Assembly: GCF_001613225.1 (NCBI RefSeq)
Contig: NZ_BDBY01000178.1
Span: 1 to 54,599 of the forward strand
Length of the DNA: 54,599 bases
Reading direction: 5' to 3'
Origin: Nocardia pseudovaccinii NBRC 100343
Lineage (GTDB): Bacteria > Actinomycetota > Actinomycetes > Mycobacteriales > Mycobacteriaceae
In this document: positions 44,012-52,199 of the stretch, piece by piece
How the letters are laid out: the number at the start of each line of letters is the position of its first letter
Numbering within the stretch: position 1 is the stretch's first letter
The notes under the pieces: generated by a model
Told to the model about the DNA's origin: nothing
What the model saw: only the letters and a program-made list of their open reading frames with translations
Database searches by the model: none
Program-made: the position numbers and the translations under genes

Positions 44012-45130
44012 ATGGTTCGTCTGACGAGGGCACAGCAGCAGGACGCCACCCGCAGAAAGGTGTTGGCCGCGGCCAAGTCCGAGTTCGCGCAGCGCGGATT
44101 CCGCGGCGCGACGGTCGACGGCATCGCCGAGCGCGCCGATATGACGCGGGGAGCGGTCTATTCCAATTTTCCGGGCAAGCGGGCGCTATATCTCGCGGTG
44201 CTCGCACACGAAGCCGAACAGGCTCCCGCGCCCGCGGGCGGCGCGAAGTCCGACACACCGGCCGCCGCGCTCGGCGCGTTCGCCAGCACCTGGCTCGAGC
44301 AACTGCCGCAGTCGAGCCAATATGAATACGGCGAGGACGAGCAGTTCACCTCCCCCGCGCTCAGCGTCGATTTCGTACCCGAAGTCCTGATGAGCGAACA
44401 GATCCGGCGGCCGTTCGCACAGCTGCTCGCGCTCGACGCGCTGCTGCTCGCCGTGTCACTGCGGGCAATCAGCCAGCCGACATCCGCGCCGCTGGAAAGT
44501 TTTGTCGCCAGTGCCGAATCCGTGCTGACGATCCTGTACGGGACGACCCAGCTGTCCTACGTCGCGCCCGAATTCACCGATCCGGCACGGGCCATCGCGC
44601 TGTGCGAACAGGTCGCACTACTCGGCGGGGTGAAGACGCCGAGCCCGCCCTCCCCGACCGACGCGCGCGTCACCCGGGTCGACGAGCCTTGGGAACCGCC
44701 GAGCTGCATCGATCGCATCCGCGCCGACTCGGCCCGGCTCGACGGCGACGGCCTGATCGCCGTCGTCGGCATGCACCGGATCGCCACCATCGAAGCGGCG
44801 CTCTCGATCTGGCCCGAGCACACCGATATCACGCTGGCGCTGGTGAGCGATCGTCCCGCGGAACTCGCACCACTCGCGCGGCTGGCGATCGCGGACATCT
44901 GCCGGTCACTGCGCCATGCGTTTCCGGCCGCGGCGCTTCCGCGGTTACAGGTGATCGTCGATGATGCCGGAACACTCGCGGCCGCATGTGGATTCGACCG
45001 GGTCGACGACAATTCCGAGTTCGCGGTCCTCATCGAGAACGGCCGAATCACGACGCGGGCCGAGGGGCGGGGCGCGGGCAAGGCCGCCGCGACCGAATAC
45101 GCGAGTTCATCGGCTCCGGACCGAGCGTGA
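44012..45130 (+). CDS. TetR regulator with thioredoxin-like C-terminal region
   Basis: A 372-aa protein, far longer than the usual 190-230 aa. The HTH is at 15-60 (FRGATVDGIAERADMTRGAVYSNF, ending GKRAL). An effector domain follows to about 235. The last 130 residues alternate strand and helix (GLIAVVGM, ITLALVSD, LQVIVDDAGTLAAACGF, FAVLIENGRI), the order seen in AhpC/thioredoxin-like folds, but without the peroxidatic Cys. It is paralogous to the convergent regulator at 45107, overlapping it by 24 bases. Both flank the prenyl cluster. A sensing role for the extra domain is inferred. Confidence 0.8.
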   Translation: MVRLTRAQQQDATRRKVLAAAKSEFAQRGFRGATVDGIAERADMTRGAVYSNFPGKRALYLAVLAHEAEQAPAPAGGAKSDTPAAALGAFASTWLEQLPQSSQYEYGEDEQFTSPALSVDFVPEVLMSEQIRRPFAQLLALDALLLAVSLRAISQPTSAPLESFVASAESVLTILYGTTQLSYVAPEFTDPARAIALCEQVALLGGVKTPSPPSPTDARVTRVDEPWEPPSCIDRIRADSARLDGDGLIAVVGMHRIATIEAALSIWPEHTDITLALVSDRPAELAPLARLAIADICRSLRHAFPAAALPRLQVIVDDAGTLAAACGFDRVDDNSEFAVLIENGRITTRAEGRGAGKAAATEYASSSAPDRA

Positions 45131-46234
45131 GTCTTCGAGGGTGCCGAGCGTTTTCGCCAGCGCCTGACAGGCACCCGCGCCCGTCGCCCGCGCCACCACC
45201 CGTTCGCCGTCGACGAAGACCGCACTCTCGGTGTCGTCATCGACGGTGACGACACCGCACGCCCGTGCGAGTTTGCCGGATTCGTCGAGAACCACCTGCA
45301 TGCCGGGAACCGCGGGGCACGGAAACGCGGCACGCAGCGACCGGCTGATATCGCTGACCGCGAGGCGAGCCAGCTGTGCCACCTCCGTGCCGTCGGCCGT
45401 GGCCATCGCGATCGTGGTGCGACCTCCACTGGGCTGGTCACGCAGGATATCCGCGACGGCGCCGAGCTTGTTCATCCCGAGTACGGCAACCACGTTCGCA
45501 CCCGCGAGATCCGCGGCCACCGTGTGGACCAGGTCGCGGCACGGTGGTGGCGTCCACGGCTCGTCGACGCCCGTCACCGCGACGGTGTCCGCCGTGGCCC
45601 GCGTGGTGTCGTCGATTCGGTGGTGCACCATCTGCTCGCATGCGGCGATCACTTTCGCCCCGTCCACGAATTCCGGTGCGACGAAAGACAATTGGGTCGC
45701 ACCATACAGCAAGGTGATCACCGATTCGGCGATACCGAGCCACCGGCCGGGCAGTACGGACGCACCACTGCCGTCCAGGCCCGCCAGCGCGAGGCCGAGC
45801 AGGATGGCGTCCAGTTTGATCAGCTGCACGAACGAGCCGCGCAGACATTCATCGGCGACGAGTTCGGGAATGAGGTCGTGCGCCAGCATCGGTGAGTGCA
45901 GCTGCGAGACCCCGGCCACCGGACAGTTTGCCGAACCGGGGAGCCGGTCGACCCAGGTCCGGGCGAAGCGGCCGATGGCCGCCACCGGGGTCCGCGCCGG
46001 GCGACCATCCAGCAGATCCGGCGCCCCCTCGGCCTCCGCGGCCAGCACCGCCAGGTACAACGCCCGCTTACCAGCGAAGTTGGAGTACACCGCGCCGCGC
46101 GTCAGCTCCGCACGCTCGGCGATGTCATCCACCGTCGCGCCGCGAAAACCGCGTTCGGCGAATTCCGCCTTGGCCGCCGCTAGGACCCGGTCGCGATTGC
46201 GTTGCTGCAATGCGGCTCTGCTCTGACGACTCAT
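45107..46234 (-). CDS. TetR regulator with thioredoxin-like C-terminal region
   Basis: A 375-aa paralog of the regulator at 44012. The HTH (FRGATVDDIAERAELTRGAVYSNFAGK less flanks) is almost identical to it, so the two may bind similar sites. The effector domain contains LYGATQLSFVAPEFVDG. The C-terminal region again has the AhpC-like order VVAVLGM, TTIAMATADG, MQVVLDESGKLARACGV, SAVFVDGERVVARATG. It has Cys in RACG and GACQ but no CxxC. It is divergent from the polyprenyl synthase gene across 116 bp with paired repeats, and is the likely direct regulator of the cluster. Confidence 0.82.
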   Translation of the reverse strand: MSRQSRAALQQRNRDRVLAAAKAEFAERGFRGATVDDIAERAELTRGAVYSNFAGKRALYLAVLAAEAEGAPDLLDGRPARTPVAAIGRFARTWVDRLPGSANCPVAGVSQLHSPMLAHDLIPELVADECLRGSFVQLIKLDAILLGLALAGLDGSGASVLPGRWLGIAESVITLLYGATQLSFVAPEFVDGAKVIAACEQMVHHRIDDTTRATADTVAVTGVDEPWTPPPCRDLVHTVAADLAGANVVAVLGMNKLGAVADILRDQPSGGRTTIAMATADGTEVAQLARLAVSDISRSLRAAFPCPAVPGMQVVLDESGKLARACGVVTVDDDTESAVFVDGERVVARATGAGACQALAKTLGTLEDSRSVRSR

Positions 46235-46273
46235 CGGTTCTCCACCAACCGTTCTGTTCGTTTACAGATGCGC

Positions 46274-46304
46274 ATACCATCCAAATGTTGATACCATCTC
46301 AATG
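46274..46304. promoter_or_regulatory. Tandem operator-like repeats before prenyl cluster
   Basis: ATACCATCCAAATG and ATACCATCTCAATG are spaced by TTG, giving a 17-bp period. They lie between the divergent TetR and polyprenyl synthase genes. The first contains the half site also found before the TetR at 44012. Confidence 0.6.
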
Positions 46305-46350
46305 CTACGTGCGACTGAGTACGAGCGAGGCGGGCATCGAAGGACGGGTA

Positions 46351-47361
46351 GTGGGCATCACCAGGTACGAATCCGGGTCGCGAACCGCGGCCACGGTGCT
46401 CGACGAGGCCAAGCGACTGGTCGAGCCCGCATACCGCTCCTCCCTGGACCGCATTGCCCCACCGATCAGAATGATCGTCGGCTACCACGCCGGTTGGCTG
46501 GACGCCACGGGGCGGCCGAGCAAACAGGTCGGCAAATCGATCCGTCCGGCGCTGGTGCTCGCATCCGCCAAAGCCGTAGCGTCCGCGGAGCCACCGCAGG
46601 GTGTCACCGAGGCCGTCGCGGTCGAGCTGGTGCACGATTTCTCGCTGCTGCACGACGACCTGACCGACGGCGACGAGCAGCGACGCAACCGCCGATCGGC
46701 CTGGTCGGTCTATGGCGAACGCGGCGCCCAGCTCGCCGGAGATGCGCTACTCGCCATGGCGATCAACGAGATGGTCGGCCGCCCCGGCATCACGCTGCTG
46801 TCGAAAGCCCTCGACGCGTTATGCAACGAAAAATCCGCGGATATCGAGTCCGAACACCGCGAAACCGTCGACGAATCCCTCGCCATGATCGAGTCGAAAA
46901 CCGCGGCGCTGCTGTCCTGCGCCTGCGAGATGGGTGCGATCGCCGGTGGCGCCGACCAGCAACAAGCCAGAGCGCTGGCCGAATTCGGACATCATCTCGG
47001 CATCGCATTCCAACTGATCGATGACATGCTCGGCATCTGGGGCAATCCGAGCGTGACCGGTAAGCCGCTCTACCCCGACCTCGCCAACCGCAAGAAATCC
47101 CCGCCGATCGCGCGCGCTCTGGATTCGACCGGGCCCACCGCGGATGCGCTTCGCGAGTTGTATCGAGATGTCGGCCGAGATACCGAAACGCTGCACCGGA
47201 TCGCCTGCCTGATCGAACTCACCGGAGCTCGCGAGTGGGCCGAACGCGAGGCCCAGCGGGAGCTCGATGCCGCGTTGGACTGCCTCACCAGCGTATCCGC
47301 CGACGATGCCACCGAGGATCTTCGACTACTCGCCGCGATGATGACCAGCAGGTCCGTATGA
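46351..47361 (+). CDS. Polyprenyl (geranylgeranyl-type) diphosphate synthase
   Basis: A 336-aa all-helical isoprenyl diphosphate synthase. The first aspartate-rich motif is LLHDDLTDGDEQRR near 105 (DDxxD), and the second is QLIDDMLGIWGNP near 228, where the third Asp is replaced (DDxLG), as in many actinobacterial GGPP synthases. KxxRP is seen in VGKSIRPAL. It condenses IPP with allylic diphosphates; the residues before the first motif that set chain length suggest C15-C20 but this is uncertain. GTG 46351 follows AAGGA. It is translationally coupled (ATGA) to the P450 gene. Family 2 encapsulin cargo enzymes are related, but no shell gene is present. Confidence 0.87.
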   Translation: MGITRYESGSRTAATVLDEAKRLVEPAYRSSLDRIAPPIRMIVGYHAGWLDATGRPSKQVGKSIRPALVLASAKAVASAEPPQGVTEAVAVELVHDFSLLHDDLTDGDEQRRNRRSAWSVYGERGAQLAGDALLAMAINEMVGRPGITLLSKALDALCNEKSADIESEHRETVDESLAMIESKTAALLSCACEMGAIAGGADQQQARALAEFGHHLGIAFQLIDDMLGIWGNPSVTGKPLYPDLANRKKSPPIARALDSTGPTADALRELYRDVGRDTETLHRIACLIELTGAREWAEREAQRELDAALDCLTSVSADDATEDLRLLAAMMTSRSV

Positions 47362-48737
47362 AGAACCCGATCGAGTCGATCCCGCTAGCTCCGAACACAG
47401 TCCCGATTCTCGGCCACGGCATGCGTTTTCTCACCGACCCGATCGGATTCCTCTCCTCACTCCCCACGCACGGCCGCCTCAGCCGAGTCCAATTGGGCCC
47501 GCTGCCGGTCGTGGTGGTCTGCGATCCCGAGTTGGCCCGGGTGGTACTCCTCGACGACCGTACCTTCGATCGCGGCGGACCACTCTACGATCGCTCCCGC
47601 GAAGTCGCAGGCGACGGTATCGGAACCTGCCCGCACAGCAGGCACCGCCGACAGCGCCGCCTGAGCCAACCCGCCTTCCAACCGGGACGTATGCCCGGAT
47701 ACTCCGAGGCCATGGTCGACTCGATCGAAGACGTGATCGGGTCCTGGCAGGACGGACTGCAAATCCAACTCGGCGCGGAAATGTCGAAACTCACTGTCCG
47801 AGTGGCAGTTCGGACAATGTTCTCCTCGTCGTTTCCGGAGACCTCGGTGCAGCAGGTCGCCGACGATTTCACGACGATCGCCGGGAGCATATTCCGGCGG
47901 ATGGTGCTGCCACCGGCCGTCAATCGACTGCCCACACCGGCCAACCGGCGCTACTACCAGGCTCGGAACCGGCTGCGGGCGGTGGCCGCCGAACTCATCG
48001 ACCAGCGGCGCGCCGACAATCGCGACCACGGTGATCTGCTGTCCTCCCTCATGCGTGCCCGCGATCCCGACTCCACCGGCGCGCAGGTCGCGATGAGCGA
48101 CGATGAACTCATCGACCAGGTATTCACCTTTCTGTTCGCGGGTGCGGAAACCACCGCGAGCACCTTGACCTGGGCGCTGTATCTGCTCGGACGAAATCCG
48201 GAGCTACGAAGGCAGCTTCAGCACGAGGTCGATACCGTGCTGAGCGATAGCACCGCCCGCTATCAGGACCTGGCGAATCTGCCGGTCGTCAATCGGGTGG
48301 TGACCGAAACGCTGCGGTTGTATCCGGCCGGATGGTTGCTCACGAGGGTGGTTTCTGCGGACACCACCCTCGACGGCGTCCCGCTTCCGGCGGGTACGAC
48401 CGTCGCGGTCAGTCCGCACGTCATTCATCGGCGCGATGAAATCTATGATAGGGCAGGCGAATTCGTGCCCGATCGGTGGATCGGCACGGAGCCGGACCGA
48501 ACGCTGTTCATATCCTTCGGCGCCGGTGCGCGACGCTGCATAGGTGACCAGTTCGGACTCGTCGAGGCCAGCTTGGCATTGGCGACGATCGCGGCACGCT
48601 GGCGCGTCGATCCACTGTCGACCCGGCCCGTGCACGTATCGCTCGCACATCTGCCCGCACCGACGAAACTCGGCATGCGGGTGTGGCGCCGAGATCCGGT
48701 GGCCGTCGATGCATCCGCATCGGAGCCGGGTAGATAG
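47358..48737 (+). CDS. Cytochrome P450
   Basis: A 459-aa P450. The I-helix oxygen motif is FAGAETTAS near 257, the K-helix ExxR is ETLRLYP near 313 and the heme Cys is in FGAGARRCIGDQFG near 402. The meander RRDEIYDRAGEFVPDRW is also clear. The PPG-like start and E-T-L-R-L-Y-P resemble CYPs acting on hydrophobic terpenoids. It is coupled by ATGA to the prenyl synthase and two bases from the UbiA-type gene, so it most likely oxidises their product. Redox partners are not encoded nearby. Confidence 0.88.
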   Translation: MKNPIESIPLAPNTVPILGHGMRFLTDPIGFLSSLPTHGRLSRVQLGPLPVVVVCDPELARVVLLDDRTFDRGGPLYDRSREVAGDGIGTCPHSRHRRQRRLSQPAFQPGRMPGYSEAMVDSIEDVIGSWQDGLQIQLGAEMSKLTVRVAVRTMFSSSFPETSVQQVADDFTTIAGSIFRRMVLPPAVNRLPTPANRRYYQARNRLRAVAAELIDQRRADNRDHGDLLSSLMRARDPDSTGAQVAMSDDELIDQVFTFLFAGAETTASTLTWALYLLGRNPELRRQLQHEVDTVLSDSTARYQDLANLPVVNRVVTETLRLYPAGWLLTRVVSADTTLDGVPLPAGTTVAVSPHVIHRRDEIYDRAGEFVPDRWIGTEPDRTLFISFGAGARRCIGDQFGLVEASLALATIAARWRVDPLSTRPVHVSLAHLPAPTKLGMRVWRRDPVAVDASASEPGR

Positions 48738-48739
48738 TT

Positions 48740-49648
48740 ATGGCCGCACCCCCCGAGGCGGCCACGCGCCGCAGGGTCGGCGTGCTGACCAGCGGCCTAC
48801 TGCGCGAGTTCCACATCTGCTGGTCGTTCAGCGCAGGCGACCTTACGGCAACCGTTGTACCCGCGACGACCTTCGCCGTCGCCGCATGGGCGAGCACCCG
48901 TGCGGGTGTCGTTGCACTACCGCTGGTGTTGGCCGAATGTCTGGTCTATTTCTGGCTTTACATCTACACGTTCAACCTTTCCAACCAGCTGACCGGCATC
49001 GAAGAGGATCGCCACAACAAGCCGCACCGGCCGCTCGTCGTCGGACTCGTCACCCCGCAGGGCGCCAAGTGGCGGCTGCTCTGGGTCACTGCCGCCTTCC
49101 TCGCGCTGGGTGCGGTGCTGCAGGTCCTGGAATGGACGGTGCTCTGGATCGTGGCGTGGGCCTTCCACAATCATTTCGGCGGTGCCCGCGCACTGTGGGG
49201 TAAGAATGCCGCCATGGTCGCGGGCACGATCGCCCAACTCGCGGCCGCCTGGCAAATCGTGACTCCCCTGACCCCGGCGGCCTGGACCTGGATCGCGGCG
49301 ATCGCCATACCCCTGGGTGTGCTGGTATCCCTGCAAGATCTACGCGATATCGACGGTGATGTGGCGGTCGGAAGACGCACCGCCGCAGTGGTTTTCGGCG
49401 AGTCGGCCTGCCGCCGGTTCTTGGCGGCGGCATTCGTGATCTATCCGGTTGCCATGCATTTCCTCGTCTACCGCGGCGTACCGCTCCCCGCGGCACTGCT
49501 CGGAGTGGCCGCGGCGCTGCTGTCCTTCGTCATCGCCTACCGCGTGTTCCGGCGGCGCGATCGCCGCGCCGACCACACCACCTACCTCTTCTATACCTAC
49601 TGGTACTGCCTGACTCTGGCCAGCGCGATCCTCGCTTTCGGAAGGTAA
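48740..49648 (+). CDS. UbiA-superfamily prenyltransferase or terpene cyclase
   Basis: A 302-aa membrane enzyme with about eight or nine TM helices. The first diphosphate-binding motif is FNLSNQLTGIEEDRHNKPHRP less flanks near 80, and the second is LQDLRDIDGDVAVGRRT near 205. The first motif has N-Q..E-E-D in place of the common N-D-x-x-D, a pattern seen in UbiA-type terpene cyclases such as Fma-TC of the fumagillin pathway. It either attaches a prenyl chain to an acceptor or cyclises it. Third gene of the operon, two bases after the P450 stop. Confidence 0.78.
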   Translation: MAAPPEAATRRRVGVLTSGLLREFHICWSFSAGDLTATVVPATTFAVAAWASTRAGVVALPLVLAECLVYFWLYIYTFNLSNQLTGIEEDRHNKPHRPLVVGLVTPQGAKWRLLWVTAAFLALGAVLQVLEWTVLWIVAWAFHNHFGGARALWGKNAAMVAGTIAQLAAAWQIVTPLTPAAWTWIAAIAIPLGVLVSLQDLRDIDGDVAVGRRTAAVVFGESACRRFLAAAFVIYPVAMHFLVYRGVPLPAALLGVAAALLSFVIAYRVFRRRDRRADHTTYLFYTYWYCLTLASAILAFGR

Positions 49649-50096
49649 TCCTCGGCAGGACGCGCCCACGCAGATCCGGGGAGGGATCGGATTACCCGAA
49701 CCGGATGAGCGCGGCCTGCCCTCGAACACCGCCACGCCAGCGGCACCGACTGCGGCCTCGGTGTCGCGCCTGCGAGTATTCGAGACACGGTGTCGGCGAC
49801 GGTGCCCGGTGATCACCATGTATTCCCAGCTTAGGTTTGCCTGAACATTTGGGCAATCCTATTGGAGCACAACATTATTGGCCCGCGTGTGCATTGTGAT
49901 CGAGCCCAGGGCTGGTGCGCGCGGCCCGGCGGGGTGGATTCCGGCGATTATTGGGGTCATTCACATGGGTCCCGGTCGCCGGTTGGGCGCGAACCCAACT
50001 TCGCAGTGAATGGTGGGCAACACCGGTGGTGCCTCGCATACTTGCGTTCATAGGGGTTTCCCGCCGACCCGAGCTGTTCGAACCGGCCGACGAGAA
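49649..50096 (+). promoter_or_regulatory. Gap with iron-box-like site before adenylation gene
   Basis: No gene is supported in these 448 bases. TTAGGTTTGCCTGAACATT at 49831-49849 matches the left half of the IdeR/DtxR iron box (TTAGGTTAGSCTAACCTAA) fully and about two thirds overall. It lies 247 bp before the next gene. Iron control is a guess. Confidence 0.3.
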
Positions 50097-52199
50097 GTGC
50101 ATGAGTTGGTTACCGACATCATCGATGTGGGCGCGGAATTCGCGATCGCCCGGCGAGCGCTCTGGGATCTGCTGCTCGAACCGCAAACCTATCCGCGCTT
50201 ATTCGCAGGCATCGGCGCCTGCGAACGCGTGGAATCCCGTACCGACAACGGTATTCTGGAACTACGGGTCGGCACCCCGGAATCCGGAATCCGCACTCAC
50301 CAGGTGCGGTTCCGGGTGTGTCGCTGGTACGAGAGCTTCGAATTGGAGTGCGTTGGCACCGGCAGTTTCGCCTCGGTCCGCCTGCGCGGTGACGAGGAGC
50401 GCACCAAGATCGTCATCACCCTGTTCGCACCGGGCCGGATGCATCCGCTGCTGCCGGAGCAGTCCAATGCCGCAGTGGTGGCGTGGGTCGACAGCGGATT
50501 GCGGCACGCGGTCGACGTCATTCGCGGCGCGCACACCTCGGTCGCGGTCAATGCCGAGAATTCACCGCTGCGGCGGCAGGTGGGTGTGGCCAAGCAGATC
50601 ATGAGTACCGGTGTCGCGCGGCCCACCAACCCCGCGACCAGCATCAAACAGGTTCGCTCCCTGGCGAAATGGGGCTTCAATCTGGCGGGCGGATACGCGG
50701 CGGGAGCCGCGCATTCGCCGGATCGGATCGCTGTCGTCGACGACTCCGGCACCCGCACCTTCGCTCAGATGCACGAACGCACGAACGCGCTGGCCGGGGC
50801 CATGGCCACCCTGGGGCTCGCGTCCGGTGACGCGGTGGGCTTGCTGTCGCGCAACCATGCGGGCATGGTCGAAACCATGGTCGCCGCCGGGAAACTCGGC
50901 GTCGACGTCGCGCTGTTGAATGCGGGGCTGTCCGGGCGGCGCATCGAGGAAATCGTACAGCGCCACCGGCTTTCGGCACTGTTCGTCGACGGTGATCTGG
51001 AACAGCTGGTTCGCTACCTGCATACCGATCTGCCGCGGTTCAATACCGACGGTCGCCCGCCGGTACCGGGGCGTTCCACCATCGACGACCTGATCGCCAT
51101 GGGGCAGTCCGAATTTCGCATCCCGGCACAGCCCGGCAGGCTGATCGTGCTGACCTCGGGAACCAGCGGCACACCGAAGGGCGCGCGCCGCCCCCATCCG
51201 AAGGGTTTCGGCACCATCGCAGCCCTGCTGTCGCGGATTCCGCTCGCAATGGATGCGGCGATGCTGATCCCGGCCCCGCTGTTCCACACCTGGGGTCTGG
51301 CCGGGCTGCAGCTCAGCACGGCACTGCGGGCAACTGTCGTGTTGCCGGAGCGGTTCGAGGCGCAGGACTGTCTGCGGCTGGTCGCCGAACACCAGGTCGA
51401 GAGCATGATCGTGGTGCCGACCATGGTGAATCGCATCCTCGATCTGCCCACCGCCGTGCGTGCTCGCTATGACACATCCAGTCTGCGCACCGTGATCAGC
51501 TGCGGCGCACCGCTGGCCGGGGCGACCGTGCTGCGATTCATGGACACCTATGGCGAGATCCTCTACAACGTCTACGGTTCCACCGAGGTGTCCTGGGCCA
51601 CCATCGCGACTCCGGACGATCTGCGCACCGCACCGACCACCGCGGGCCGACCGCCGCTCGGCACCAGGGTCGCGGTGCTCGGTCCGGATCAGCGTCCGGT
51701 TCCGATCGGCGTCACCGGGCATATCTTCGTCGGCAACCACATGCTGTTCGACGGCTACGTCAATTCGGCGCCGCCCGCCGAGGCCGACGGCATGCTCGAC
51801 ACTGGTGACCTCGGCTATCTCGATGTCGCGGGTCGAATGTTCATTGCCGGACGCGACGACGAGATGATCATCTCGGGCGGTGAGAATGTGTTTCCGCGTC
51901 CGGTCGAGGAGGCCCTCGCGCATCTGCCACAGGTCAGTGAGGTCGCCGTGGTCGGCGTGCCGGATACCGAGTTCGGGCAGCGTCTGGCGGCTTTCGTGGT
52001 GAAACGCGAAGGCGCGGGGCTGGATTCGGATATGATTCGGTCTTACATTCGTAATCGGCTCAGCCGTTTCTCCGTTCCGCGCGATGTCACCTTCCTCAAC
52101 GCACTCCCCCGGGGCGAAACCGGGAAGATTCTCAAGCGGCTGCTCATCGGATCCGAGCCCGGCGAACCGTCTCCACTGGGCACCACCGGGTCAGCCTGA
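50097..52199 (+). CDS. SRPBCC-adenylation (acyl-CoA ligase) fusion protein
   Basis: A 700-aa two-part protein. Residues 1-150 look like an SRPBCC/polyketide-cyclase-type fold (DVGAEFAIARRALWDLL, then SFELECVGTG). The rest is an ANL enzyme: the P-loop is VLTSGTSGTPKGARR, with YGSTEVSW, the Asp of MLDTGDLGYL, the hinge GRDDEMIISGGENVFP and catalytic Lys in ETGKILKRL. It should adenylate a carboxylate and load it on CoA. GTG 50097 is preferred; ATG 50010 adds an Arg-rich stretch without fold. It follows the UbiA gene after 448 bp and probably acts in the same pathway. Confidence 0.8.
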   Translation: MHELVTDIIDVGAEFAIARRALWDLLLEPQTYPRLFAGIGACERVESRTDNGILELRVGTPESGIRTHQVRFRVCRWYESFELECVGTGSFASVRLRGDEERTKIVITLFAPGRMHPLLPEQSNAAVVAWVDSGLRHAVDVIRGAHTSVAVNAENSPLRRQVGVAKQIMSTGVARPTNPATSIKQVRSLAKWGFNLAGGYAAGAAHSPDRIAVVDDSGTRTFAQMHERTNALAGAMATLGLASGDAVGLLSRNHAGMVETMVAAGKLGVDVALLNAGLSGRRIEEIVQRHRLSALFVDGDLEQLVRYLHTDLPRFNTDGRPPVPGRSTIDDLIAMGQSEFRIPAQPGRLIVLTSGTSGTPKGARRPHPKGFGTIAALLSRIPLAMDAAMLIPAPLFHTWGLAGLQLSTALRATVVLPERFEAQDCLRLVAEHQVESMIVVPTMVNRILDLPTAVRARYDTSSLRTVISCGAPLAGATVLRFMDTYGEILYNVYGSTEVSWATIATPDDLRTAPTTAGRPPLGTRVAVLGPDQRPVPIGVTGHIFVGNHMLFDGYVNSAPPAEADGMLDTGDLGYLDVAGRMFIAGRDDEMIISGGENVFPRPVEEALAHLPQVSEVAVVGVPDTEFGQRLAAFVVKREGAGLDSDMIRSYIRNRLSRFSVPRDVTFLNALPRGETGKILKRLLIGSEPGEPSPLGTTGSA

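Noticed and set aside
46351..47361. Family 2 encapsulin cargo system
   Set aside because: The prenyl synthase resembles such cargo enzymes, but no encapsulin shell gene is present in the window.
49862..50053. Small genes in the gap before the adenylation gene
   Set aside because: The frames are short, overlap each other and show no signal peptide, motif or good ribosome binding site.
50010..50096. ATG 50010 as start of the SRPBCC-ligase fusion
   Set aside because: The extra 29 residues do not fit the SRPBCC fold; GTG 50097 gives a natural domain start.
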